64,000 bases of DNA. Source: Compostibacter hankyongensis (GTDB taxonomy: Bacteria > Bacteroidota > Bacteroidia > Chitinophagales > Chitinophagaceae). A program made the position numbers and the translations under genes. This document shows positions 25,063 to 32,302 of this stretch, one piece after another. Under the pieces are notes generated by a model. The model was not told the DNA's origin, did not search any database, and was given only the letters and a program-made list of their open reading frames with translations. The stretch is taken from NCBI RefSeq assembly GCF_039541075.1, contig NZ_BAABFN010000020.1:62001-126000 (forward strand), written 5' to 3'. Every line of letters starts with the position of its first letter. Within the stretch, counting starts at the first letter, position 1.

Positions 25063-26257
25063 GATCTGTGATTAAGCGCGCGGTTTCCACCGCAATGGCC
25101 AGCTCTTCACGGGTAGGAACGACCAGCAGGGGCAGGGCGCCTGATATCTGTATTTCGCGGAGCTCACTGCTCTTTTGTTCGTTCCTTGTTCTATCCAAAC
25201 GGATGCCAAAAAAATCCAGATCGCTGCAGATCTGCGCCCGCATGGCGGCATCGTTCTCTCCCACGCCGGCGGTAAATACGAGGGCATCCACACCGTTCAT
25301 GGCTGCAATATAGGCTCCGATGAATTTTTTGATCCGGTAGGCATACATATCCAGGGCCAGCCGGGCCTCTTTCTCCCCGGCGTCGGCGGCCCGGTGCACC
25401 TCGCGCATGTCGCTGAAGCCGCTCAGCCCTTTCAGACCGCTTTCCTTGTTCAGCAGGTGCCGCACCTGCCCGGGCTTATACCCCAGCGTTTCGGTGAGGT
25501 AAAAAATTACGGTAGGATCCAGCTGCCCGCTGCGCGTGCCCATGATCAGGCCGTCCAAAGCGCCCAGACCCATCGACGTGTCGATGCTGCGGCCGTTCTG
25601 CACCGCCGCCATACTGCAGCCGTTGCCAAGGTGCAACGTGATGATGCGGGCGCCGGGATTACCCAGATGATGTGCGGCCTCGCGCGAAACGTAGGCATGG
25701 CTGATGCCGTGGAAGCCGAAGCTGCGGATGCCCTGCTTTTCGTACAGCTCGTTCGGGATGGCATACCGGTAAGCACGGGCGGGCATGGTCTGGTGGAAGG
25801 CCGTGTCAAAGACCGCGATGTGGCGGGCCTGCGGAAAGAAAGCCTCGGCTACGGCAATGCCCTGCAGGTTAGCTGGATTGTGCAGGGGCACCAGCGGGGA
25901 GAGACGGCGGATATCGGCTTTTACGGCATCGTTGATCAGCACGGTATGGGTATAGGCTTCCCCGCCATGCACCACGCGATGCCCTATTGCCTTCACGGCT
26001 TCGGGATGGTGCACTACAGGATGCTGCCCGCGCGTGAGCAGTGTCACCGCTTCCTGCATGGCGGCGGTATGATCGGGGAAATTCTTCTGGCTGATCTGTT
26101 CTGTAGTCCCTGCTTCCGTATATACGCGGTGTACGAGCGAGCTCCCCGGCAGGCCGATACGGTCCGCCAGTCCGCTGCACAGCGTTTTTCGCGTATCCGT
26201 GTCGATATATTCGTATTTCAGGGAAGAACTGCCGGCATTGATAACTAAAACGTGCAT
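25046..26257 (-). CDS. ackA: acetate kinase
   Basis: Converts acetyl phosphate and ADP to acetate and ATP, the second step of the Pta-AckA route. Both family signatures are present: VLVINAGSSSLKYEYI at the N-terminus and GFHGISHAYVSREAA at about 180. Catalytic-site parts AIGHRVVHGGEAYT, AVFDTAFHQTMP and LGNGCSMAAVQNGRSIDTSM are intact, as is VFTAGVGENDAAMR. At 403 residues the length is standard. The gene starts 41 bases after the pta stop on the same strand, forming the usual pta-ackA pair. Confidence 0.97.
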   Translation of the reverse strand: MHVLVINAGSSSLKYEYIDTDTRKTLCSGLADRIGLPGSSLVHRVYTEAGTTEQISQKNFPDHTAAMQEAVTLLTRGQHPVVHHPEAVKAIGHRVVHGGEAYTHTVLINDAVKADIRRLSPLVPLHNPANLQGIAVAEAFFPQARHIAVFDTAFHQTMPARAYRYAIPNELYEKQGIRSFGFHGISHAYVSREAAHHLGNPGARIITLHLGNGCSMAAVQNGRSIDTSMGLGALDGLIMGTRSGQLDPTVIFYLTETLGYKPGQVRHLLNKESGLKGLSGFSDMREVHRAADAGEKEARLALDMYAYRIKKFIGAYIAAMNGVDALVFTAGVGENDAAMRAQICSDLDFFGIRLDRTRNEQKSSELREIQISGALPLLVVPTREELAIAVETARLITDHDENP

Positions 26258-26298
26258 ACGCTGATCGCTTTTGGCGCACCGCCCCGGAACAGGTGGAT

Positions 26299-28395
26299 TC
26301 AGGATATCCCCTGGGCCTGTATGGCGGTGATCACTACGGTATTAAAGACATCGTCCACGGTGCAGCCGCGGCTGAGATCGTTGATCGGTTTGTTGAGTCC
26401 CTGCAGCATGGGGCCGATGGCGAGGGCGCCCGTTTCCCGCTGCACGGCCTTATAAGTATTGTTCCCGGTATTGAGGTCGGGAAAAATAAGCACGCTGGCC
26501 TGTCCGGCCACCGGGGACCCCGGCAGCTTGCTTTGCCCTACGGTAATGTCCACCGCGGCATCGTATTGTATGGGGCCCGCCACCGGCAGGTCCGGACGCT
26601 TTGTTTTCACAAGGGCGGCGGCCTGCCGCACCTTTTCCACTTCTGCACCTTTGCCGGAGTCGCCGGAGGAGTACGACAGCATGGCCACCTTGGGCGTTAT
26701 GCCGAAGGCCGCCGCCGTATCTGCCGAGGTAATGGCTATCTCTGCCAGCTGTGCGGCATCCGGGTTGGGATTTACGGCGCAGTCCCCGAAAACGGCTACC
26801 CGGTCCGGCAGGCACATAAAAAAAACGGAAGAGACCAGCGAGGCCTCCGGTTTTGTTTTGATGATCTGCAGGGCGGGGCGGATCGTGGCCTGGGTGGTAT
26901 GCACGGCCCCGGATACCATACCGTCGGCATCCCCGGCGTACACCATCATGGTGCCGAAATAAGATACGTCGGTAAGGAGGTCGCGTGCCATCTCCAGCGT
27001 CACATTCTTTTCTTTGCGCAGGGTATAAAGGGTATGGGCATAGGCCTCATTCTGTGCTGCCGTGGCAGGATCCAGGATGCGGATCTTTTCCCCGTCGTAT
27101 TCCAGTCCCAGCCGCTGGAAGGCGGCTTCCGCGGCTGCGGGATCGCCGAGCAGCGTGATCCGGGCAATGTCCTGCGCGGCCAGCCGCACGGCGGCGGTCA
27201 GGATGCGGTCGTCGTTGCCCTCGGGCAATACGATATGCTGTAAGCGGCGCCTGGCCTTTTTGACCAGCATATGCTGGAACATCCGGGGGGTAATGCCTGC
27301 CGACCAGGAAGTGTGCAGCCCTTTGCCGAGGCGGTCCAGGTCGGTATGCTTTTCAAAGGTGCTGATGCAAAGCTCGATCTTGGGGGAATTTTCCGGCAGG
27401 ATGCGGGAGGGCAGATCGCCCACGAGATTGGCTACCTCGAAGGTATTATAGCCGGTGAGCATAACCGGGAAAAGGTCCTTCAGCCCTTCCAGCAGGTTCA
27501 GCACCGGTTCTTCGGGCATAAGGCCGCCGGTGAGGATCATGCCGGCCACGGCGGGGTAGTTGACGGAAGCCTGCGCCTGCATGGTCCCGAGGATGACATC
27601 GGCCCGGTCGCCGGGCGTGATGCACAGACAATTCTCCGAAAGGAGGGTCAGGTAATGACGCAGCTGCATGGCGCCGACCAGGTAATGATCGGCCTGGTTT
27701 TGCAGCTTGTCCTTTCCGAAAAGCAGCCGGGCATTGAGGGCGGTGGCAATTTCTCCAAGGGTGGGGCTGTTCAGCCGCTGCAGCAGCGGGATGGCGGCGG
27801 CAACGGTCTGCTGCCCCAGCCCTTCCTGCAGCCGGCGGGTGAGCTCGGGCAGGGAAGCGGGGTCCGCCTTGTTGGCTACGGCCAGCAGTACCGGGATATC
27901 GCGATCCTTAAAGCTGTCGAAGGCCAGCTGCATATTGGCCACGACCTGGGGTACCGTTTTGAGCGCAGCGTTTTCCACGATCACTACGGGCAGCCCGAGG
28001 TTTCTGGCGATGGAGGCATTCAGATCAAATTCGAAAGCTACGCTTTCGCCCAGGAAATCGGAGCCTTCCACCAGCATATAGTCAAACTGCTCTTCGATCC
28101 TTTTGTATTTTTCGATGATCCGGTCGATGATCTCATGGGTGCGGCCCTGGTTTTTCAGCATGATCACCTCGCTGCCCGTGAACGCCCAGGTATCTTCATA
28201 AGGCAGGGGCACTTCGAAATAGCGGAGGACGGCTGCGATATTATTATCTTTCTCTTCTCCGGGAATATCGGGGATCACCGGCCGGAAAAAGCCGACGGTT
28301 TTGGTTTCCCCCAGCAACACGTGCATCAGGCCGAGGGAGACGATGGATTTACCGCTATAGGGTTCCGTGGTGGTGATATAGATGCCTTTGCCCAT
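26299..28395 (-). CDS. pta: phosphate acetyltransferase, long form
   Basis: Transfers acetyl from acetyl-CoA to phosphate. The start chosen is MGKGIYITTTEPYSGKSIVS, the natural opening of the N-terminal P-loop-like domain; an in-frame start 120 bases upstream would add an unconserved leader. Domains: dethiobiotin-synthase-like N-terminus (1-220), DRTGG domain (about 220-340) and the catalytic PTA_PTB domain (about 370-698) with VLPEGNDDRILTAAVRL, DPATAAQNEAYAHTLYTLRK, GDADGMVSGAVHTTQATIRP and YDAAVDITVGQSKLPGSPVA. It matches the roughly 700-residue E. coli type. It is divergent from pdxH. Confidence 0.96.
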   Translation of the reverse strand: MGKGIYITTTEPYSGKSIVSLGLMHVLLGETKTVGFFRPVIPDIPGEEKDNNIAAVLRYFEVPLPYEDTWAFTGSEVIMLKNQGRTHEIIDRIIEKYKRIEEQFDYMLVEGSDFLGESVAFEFDLNASIARNLGLPVVIVENAALKTVPQVVANMQLAFDSFKDRDIPVLLAVANKADPASLPELTRRLQEGLGQQTVAAAIPLLQRLNSPTLGEIATALNARLLFGKDKLQNQADHYLVGAMQLRHYLTLLSENCLCITPGDRADVILGTMQAQASVNYPAVAGMILTGGLMPEEPVLNLLEGLKDLFPVMLTGYNTFEVANLVGDLPSRILPENSPKIELCISTFEKHTDLDRLGKGLHTSWSAGITPRMFQHMLVKKARRRLQHIVLPEGNDDRILTAAVRLAAQDIARITLLGDPAAAEAAFQRLGLEYDGEKIRILDPATAAQNEAYAHTLYTLRKEKNVTLEMARDLLTDVSYFGTMMVYAGDADGMVSGAVHTTQATIRPALQIIKTKPEASLVSSVFFMCLPDRVAVFGDCAVNPNPDAAQLAEIAITSADTAAAFGITPKVAMLSYSSGDSGKGAEVEKVRQAAALVKTKRPDLPVAGPIQYDAAVDITVGQSKLPGSPVAGQASVLIFPDLNTGNNTYKAVQRETGALAIGPMLQGLNKPINDLSRGCTVDDVFNTVVITAIQAQGIS

Positions 28396-28528
28396 AGGGT
28401 ACTTGATCAGCGTAAGGTAAAGGTCCGAAATAAAATGGTAAGACCGTAATTTTTGCCCATACGACGGCTGCGGCACAGTAACCGGTAATGCCGTAGCTTT
28501 GTTGCCGGAAAACAAAAATACATTTCCT

Positions 28529-29173
28529 ATGAAGTCACCGGTAGCGGATATACGAACGGATTACCGGCTTACGGCCCTCAGCGAGCAGGATGCCCTGGCT
28601 AACCCGGTACAGCAGTTTGAAAAATGGTTTAACGAAGCGCTGGAGGTGGGAGTGGCTGAGCCCAACGCCATGACCCTGGCCACCAGCACGGCGGACGGGT
28701 ATCCTTCCGCCCGCATTGTGCTGCTGAAGGGGTTTGATAAAAAGGGATTTTACTTTTATACCAACTATGAAAGCCGCAAGGCGCGGCAGATTGCCGATAA
28801 CCCGCGGGGCGCGCTCGTTTTTTTCTGGAGGGAGCTGGAACGGCAGGTGCGCATAGAAGGGATACTTGAGAAAACGACGCCTGAGCAGAATGAGGCGTAT
28901 TATCAGCGCCGTCCCGAAGGAAGCCGTATCAGCGCTTGGGCTTCTCCCCAGAGCAGCGTCATTCCGGACCGGGCTTTCCTGGAGCAGGCGACGGCAGAAG
29001 TGGCTGCCCGTTTTTCGCAGTCGCCCTTACGCTGCCCCGCTTTCTGGGGCGGCTATTGTCTGCATCCCGAGGCGATAGAATTCTGGCAGGGCAGGGCGCA
29101 CCGCCTGCATGACCGGCTGCGCTATACCCGGCAACCCTCCCGCCGGTGGAAGAAAGAGCGGCTGGCGCCGTGA
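28529..29173 (+). CDS. pdxH: pyridoxine/pyridoxamine 5'-phosphate oxidase
   Basis: FMN enzyme that makes pyridoxal 5'-phosphate. The ATG at 28529 (MKSPVADIRTDYRLTALSEQ) fits the family opening; an upstream in-frame start adds only ten odd residues. Motifs: PNAMTLATSTADGYPSARIV, LLKGFDKKGFYFYTNYESRK, ALVFFWRELERQVRIEGILE, and the C-terminal EFWQGRAHRLHDRLRY with the conserved Arg residues. At 214 residues the length is normal. It is monocistronic and meets the convergent thx gene. Confidence 0.96.
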   Translation: MKSPVADIRTDYRLTALSEQDALANPVQQFEKWFNEALEVGVAEPNAMTLATSTADGYPSARIVLLKGFDKKGFYFYTNYESRKARQIADNPRGALVFFWRELERQVRIEGILEKTTPEQNEAYYQRRPEGSRISAWASPQSSVIPDRAFLEQATAEVAARFSQSPLRCPAFWGGYCLHPEAIEFWQGRAHRLHDRLRYTRQPSRRWKKERLAP

Positions 29174-29190
29174 TACGGTTTCTGCAATGC

Positions 29191-29233
29191 CTTTCGCCTT
29201 TTACCCTTCACCTTTTTCCCCCTTGGGGGCCGG
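29191..29233. repeat. second copy of the CCTTTTACC..CCCCCTTGGGGG element
   Basis: The sequence CCTTTTACCCTTCACC, then CTTTTTCCCCCTTGGGGGCC, aligns with the reverse complement of 18256-18315 with few gaps. It covers the last residues and the stop codon of thx, so the C-terminus of that peptide (KGEKGEG) is encoded by the repeat. Confidence 0.55.
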
Positions 29234-29332
29234 CGTATTTTTCTTGCCTTTGGCGGGTTTATGCGGACGCGACTTGCCAAAGGATCCCTTTACGATTTTT
29301 CCTTTCTTGGTTCTGATATCTCCTTTTCCCAT
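29201..29332 (-). CDS. 30S ribosomal protein Thx (S31-like) peptide
   Basis: A 43-codon gene. The translation starts MGKGDIRTKKGKIVKGSFGK and continues SRPHKPAKGKKN, the clear pattern of bacterial THX/S31 peptides (MGKGD..T..GKI..GS.G..RP), which bind at the top of the 30S head and stabilise 16S rRNA. Highly basic, no signal peptide. Start ATG at 29330-29332 and stop TAA at 29201-29203. The last residues (PAPKGEKGEG) are not typical of the family and are encoded within a dispersed repeat. HU lies upstream on the same strand behind a terminator, so a separate promoter is likely. Confidence 0.88.
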   Translation of the reverse strand: MGKGDIRTKKGKIVKGSFGKSRPHKPAKGKKNTPAPKGEKGEG

Positions 29333-29379
29333 AACGCAATTTTGTTTTTAAAGATGTTTTTTACCGGCTGGCAAAAATA

Positions 29380-29411
29380 AAAAAAGCAAGGAACACATCC
29401 CTTGCTTTTTT
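29380..29411 (-). terminator. rho-independent terminator after the HU gene
   Basis: AAAAAAGCAAGG pairs with CCTTGCTTTTTT around a short loop. Read on the minus strand it follows the HU stop by about 80 bases and ends in a T-run. A T-run exists on both strands. Confidence 0.85.
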
Positions 29412-29489
29412 CTGTTTTTCAGTTATGTGGCCGCGGGTCCGGGATAGCCCTTATCCGCGGTCTTTGTCCGCCAAACAAAGACAGAAGGC

Positions 29490-29762
29490 CTATTTCAGCT
29501 TGGTGGAGAATTCCTTGCCTGCCTTGAATTTGGCAACTTTCTTGGCAGGAATGTTGATCACCTTACCCGTCTGCGGGTTGCGACCTTTACGGGCGGAACG
29601 CTTGGTTACGGAAAAAGTTCCGAAGCCAACCAGGGTAACTTTGTCATTCTTTTTCAGCGCACCGATTACGGCGGAAGTAAAAGAATCCAGGGCTTCGTTG
29701 GCCTGCGTTTTGGTCACGCCGGCGTCTTTGGCGATTTTGTCAATTAATTCGGCTTTGTTCAT
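29490..29762 (-). CDS. HU family DNA-binding protein
   Basis: 90-residue histone-like nucleoid protein that bends DNA as a dimer. Sequence MNKAELIDKIAKDAGVTKTQ, FTSAVIGALKKNDKVTLVGF and GTFSVTKRSARKGRNPQTGK form the helical body and beta-arm, with the arm Pro in RNPQTGKVINIPA. Length and motifs are those of HupA/HupB. It has its own strong promoter (29805-29835) and terminator (29380-29411), so it is a single-gene unit. Confidence 0.97.
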   Translation of the reverse strand: MNKAELIDKIAKDAGVTKTQANEALDSFTSAVIGALKKNDKVTLVGFGTFSVTKRSARKGRNPQTGKVINIPAKKVAKFKAGKEFSTKLK

Positions 29763-29804
29763 AGCGGTTTGAATTTTGAGATGAATAATGAACTATGATG
29801 TAGG

Positions 29805-29835
29805 CAAATATAGTGCGTTTTAGCAGACTACCAAA
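29805..29835 (-). promoter_or_regulatory. Bacteroidota-type promoter of the HU gene
   Basis: On the minus strand TTTG (29835-29832), a 19-base spacer, and TATATTTG (29812-29805). Perfect consensus with the same spacing as the rplM promoter. The leader to the HU ATG is about 35-40 bases. Confidence 0.85.
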
Positions 29836-30108
29836 TTTTTGAATATCCTTTTTGGCTTTTTTTCAGTTGCTGAAATCAGCCACTGGCAATGATTTCAGCG
29901 GATCGGGACGATTGGGCGGCAAGATGGTTCCGGCGGGCTTTCCGGCCAAACGCTTGTCTGAATTGAATTTCAACACTTTATGACAAAACCCTATATGCTG
30001 TAACCTGCGCTGAACGGGGATTTGGCCATCTGCTCAAAGGTGCATATCGTGTGGATAAAAATGAAAGGCCGGAAGGCGTTTTACGGTGTCGGAGATGCCC
30101 CTGCCTTA
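29836..30108. other. intergenic region between xth and the HU promoter
   Basis: A perfect nine-base inverted repeat CTGAAATCA (29870-29878) / TGATTTCAG (29890-29898) with an 11-base loop is the only structure I see. No T-run follows on the minus strand, so it is not a classical terminator for the operon that ends at 30109. No gene is supported here. Confidence 0.5.
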
Positions 30109-30891
30109 TCAGGGCAGCAGCGAAAGACATACCGGGCAATGGTCGCTGTGCCGGACATCGGGCAGGATACAGGCGTCGGACAGGCGGGTATTGAGGTTTT
30201 CGGTGGCATTGATATAGTCGATCCGCCACCCTTTGTTGTTGGCGCGTGCGTTGGCGCGGAAGCTCCACCAGCTGTACTGGTGCGGATGCGGATTGAAGTG
30301 CCGAAAGGTATCCGTAAAGCCGCTGGAGAAAAATTTATCCATCCACGCCCTTTCCTCCGGCAGGAAGCCCGAAGATTTTTTATTGCTCACGGGATCGTGA
30401 ATGTCGATAGGCTTGTGGCAGATATTATAATCGCCGCAGACGATCAGCTGCGGACGTTCTTTTTTGAGCAGCTGCAGATACTCGAAAAACTCATCCAGCC
30501 ACTGGTATTTATAGGTCTGCCGTATCTCGCCGGTAGTGCCGGAAGGGAAGTAGGCATTGATGAGGGTGAGGTCGCCGATATCGAGCCGCAATACCCGTCC
30601 TTCGGAATCGCTTTGCATATAACCGTTGCCGTAGCCCACGTTGTCGGGTTTTACCCGGCTGAATACGGCTACGCCGCTGTATCCTTTTTTCTGGGCGGAG
30701 TACCAGTACTGATGATACCCCAGATCGCTGATGGCGGCATGATCTATATTGTCCTGGAAGGCCTTTGTTTCCTGCATGCAGATGATATCCGCCGGGTAGC
30801 CGGCCAGCCATTCCATAAAGCCCTTGTTGATGGCCGAACGTATGCCGTTTACGTTGTAGGAGATGATCCGCAGCGCGTTCCCTGTTTCCAT
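30109..30891 (-). CDS. xth: exodeoxyribonuclease III / AP endonuclease
   Basis: Base-excision-repair nuclease of the EEP fold. Motifs: RIISYNVNGIRSAINKGFME at the N-terminus, DIICMQETKAFQDNID with the metal-binding Glu, the Asp-Asn pair in LIVCGDYNICHKPIDIHDP, WSFRANARANNKGWRIDYIN, and the terminal His pair in LPDVRHSDHCPVCLSL. At 260 residues the length is standard for the ExoA branch. It begins one base after the stop of the SurA-like gene, so it is the last cistron of the rimP-nusA-infB operon. Confidence 0.96.
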   Translation of the reverse strand: METGNALRIISYNVNGIRSAINKGFMEWLAGYPADIICMQETKAFQDNIDHAAISDLGYHQYWYSAQKKGYSGVAVFSRVKPDNVGYGNGYMQSDSEGRVLRLDIGDLTLINAYFPSGTTGEIRQTYKYQWLDEFFEYLQLLKKERPQLIVCGDYNICHKPIDIHDPVSNKKSSGFLPEERAWMDKFFSSGFTDTFRHFNPHPHQYSWWSFRANARANNKGWRIDYINATENLNTRLSDACILPDVRHSDHCPVCLSLLP

Positions 30892-30892
30892 A

Positions 30893-32302
30893 TTAATCTT
30901 TTGCCGACTGAGATTTCTTTACCCAGTCGCCGATCGACGGGCAATCCGCATACTGCGGGTCCACGCGCAGATAGAAAGAGGGCATATGCTCGTCATACCA
31001 TTTCATCAGCGCCTTGTATTGCTTTTCCTGCAGGGCCCGGTCCTGTATCTTGCTGTAATCGTCCTGCAGGTTTTCGCGATGGGGCTCGCTGCGTGATTTC
31101 AGGTAAACGATACGGACGGAGCTGTTTTGCATCCGCGGATCGGGGGTAAAGGTTACGGGCGCGGATATCTCGCCTACCTTCAGGGTATCGAGCATCAGCA
31201 CAATGCCTTTGTCCAGCTGGTCTATCGGCAGGTAGGTAGACCCGTCCTGGGCGGTGAACATGCCGCCGGAGCGCTTGGTGCCGGTCATGACATTATCGTC
31301 GTCGCTGTTCTTGGCGGCCGCTACCCCGAAGGTGGTTTTCCCTTCCACGATATCGGTGCGGAGGCTGTCCAGCTTTTTTATGGTGCGGTCCAGATCGATC
31401 TGGGTGATCGGCGGGATCAGGAGGATATGGCGCACTTTTGCAATATCGCCCTGGCGGCTGACCATCTGGATGATATGATAGCCGAACTGCGTTTTGGTGA
31501 CGGAGGAGATCTCTCCGTTTTTCAGCCGGAAGGCGGCGGCTACAAAGTCGGGGTCAAAGTTATGCTGGGTACGGTCTACCGTTAACACATTCCCGCCGGT
31601 GGCCACGTCTTTGGAATAGATGGTGGCCAGCACCTCAAAGGATTTCTGTCCGCTTTCGGCCTGCTTTTTCAGATCGTTCAGCTGATCGATGGTGTATTGT
31701 ACCACGGAAGGGCTGGGCTTGGGGTTCAGCACGATCTGCCCGACCTCCACCTCCGATTCGTAGAAAAGGAGGCTGTCCTTGGGGATCTTATCGAAATAAT
31801 CCTTTACTTCGGACGGGGTGATCTTTACGCCTTCAAAGATCTTGCTCTGCATGGCCTGGGCCAGCAGCCCTTCCCGGATAGGCTCTCTGAACTCGTCCCT
31901 GATCTGGTACACGGAGCGGCCGGTCACCTCTTCCATCTTTTCCTGGGAGCCGTACTGCCCGATGAAATACCGGAGCCGCTGCTCAAGCTGTGCGTTCACC
32001 TCATCATCGGTCACCGGAAGACTGTCCCGCTCGGCCTGCAGCACCAGCGCCTTATTGGCCAGCATCTGCTGGAGGAAAAAGCATTTGGCGTCGGGCGGAA
32101 GCTGCACCTGCTGTTGGCGCGCCTGCGACAGCTGGTTTTCCAGCTCGCTCTCCAGCACGATCTTGTTCCCCACGGCGGCCACCACCTGGTCGGCTACCGG
32201 TTTGTTGGCGCCGGAGTAAGCCACCGTTTGAGCACGGAGCGGCGCTAAGCCGCAAAGCATGAGGGTCAGCAGCGCGACCTGTTTCAGCGGATTGAGGGTC
32301 AT
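30893..32302 (-). CDS. SurA-like periplasmic peptidylprolyl isomerase
   Basis: Exported chaperone/isomerase for outer-membrane proteins. The start (ATG at 32300-32302) overlaps the infB stop by four bases (ATGA). The signal peptide is MTLNPLKQVALLTLMLCGLA, cut near LRAQ. A SurA N-terminal domain (about 30-170: VADQVVAAVGNKIVLESELE) is followed by two parvulin (PpiC) domains, the first from about 180 with VEVGQIVLNPKP, FEVLATIYSKD and FGYHIIQMVSRQGD, the second near 305 with KVRHILLIPP. About 469 residues. The operon position behind infB and before xth looks like a lineage-specific arrangement. Confidence 0.9.
   Translation of the reverse strand: MTLNPLKQVALLTLMLCGLAPLRAQTVAYSGANKPVADQVVAAVGNKIVLESELENQLSQARQQQVQLPPDAKCFFLQQMLANKALVLQAERDSLPVTDDEVNAQLEQRLRYFIGQYGSQEKMEEVTGRSVYQIRDEFREPIREGLLAQAMQSKIFEGVKITPSEVKDYFDKIPKDSLLFYESEVEVGQIVLNPKPSPSVVQYTIDQLNDLKKQAESGQKSFEVLATIYSKDVATGGNVLTVDRTQHNFDPDFVAAAFRLKNGEISSVTKTQFGYHIIQMVSRQGDIAKVRHILLIPPITQIDLDRTIKKLDSLRTDIVEGKTTFGVAAAKNSDDDNVMTGTKRSGGMFTAQDGSTYLPIDQLDKGIVLMLDTLKVGEISAPVTFTPDPRMQNSSVRIVYLKSRSEPHRENLQDDYSKIQDRALQEKQYKALMKWYDEHMPSFYLRVDPQYADCPSIGDWVKKSQSAKD

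Noticed and set aside
27271..28449. 392-codon plus-strand frame opposite pta
   Set aside because: Shadow of pta; composition and lack of domains show it is not coding.
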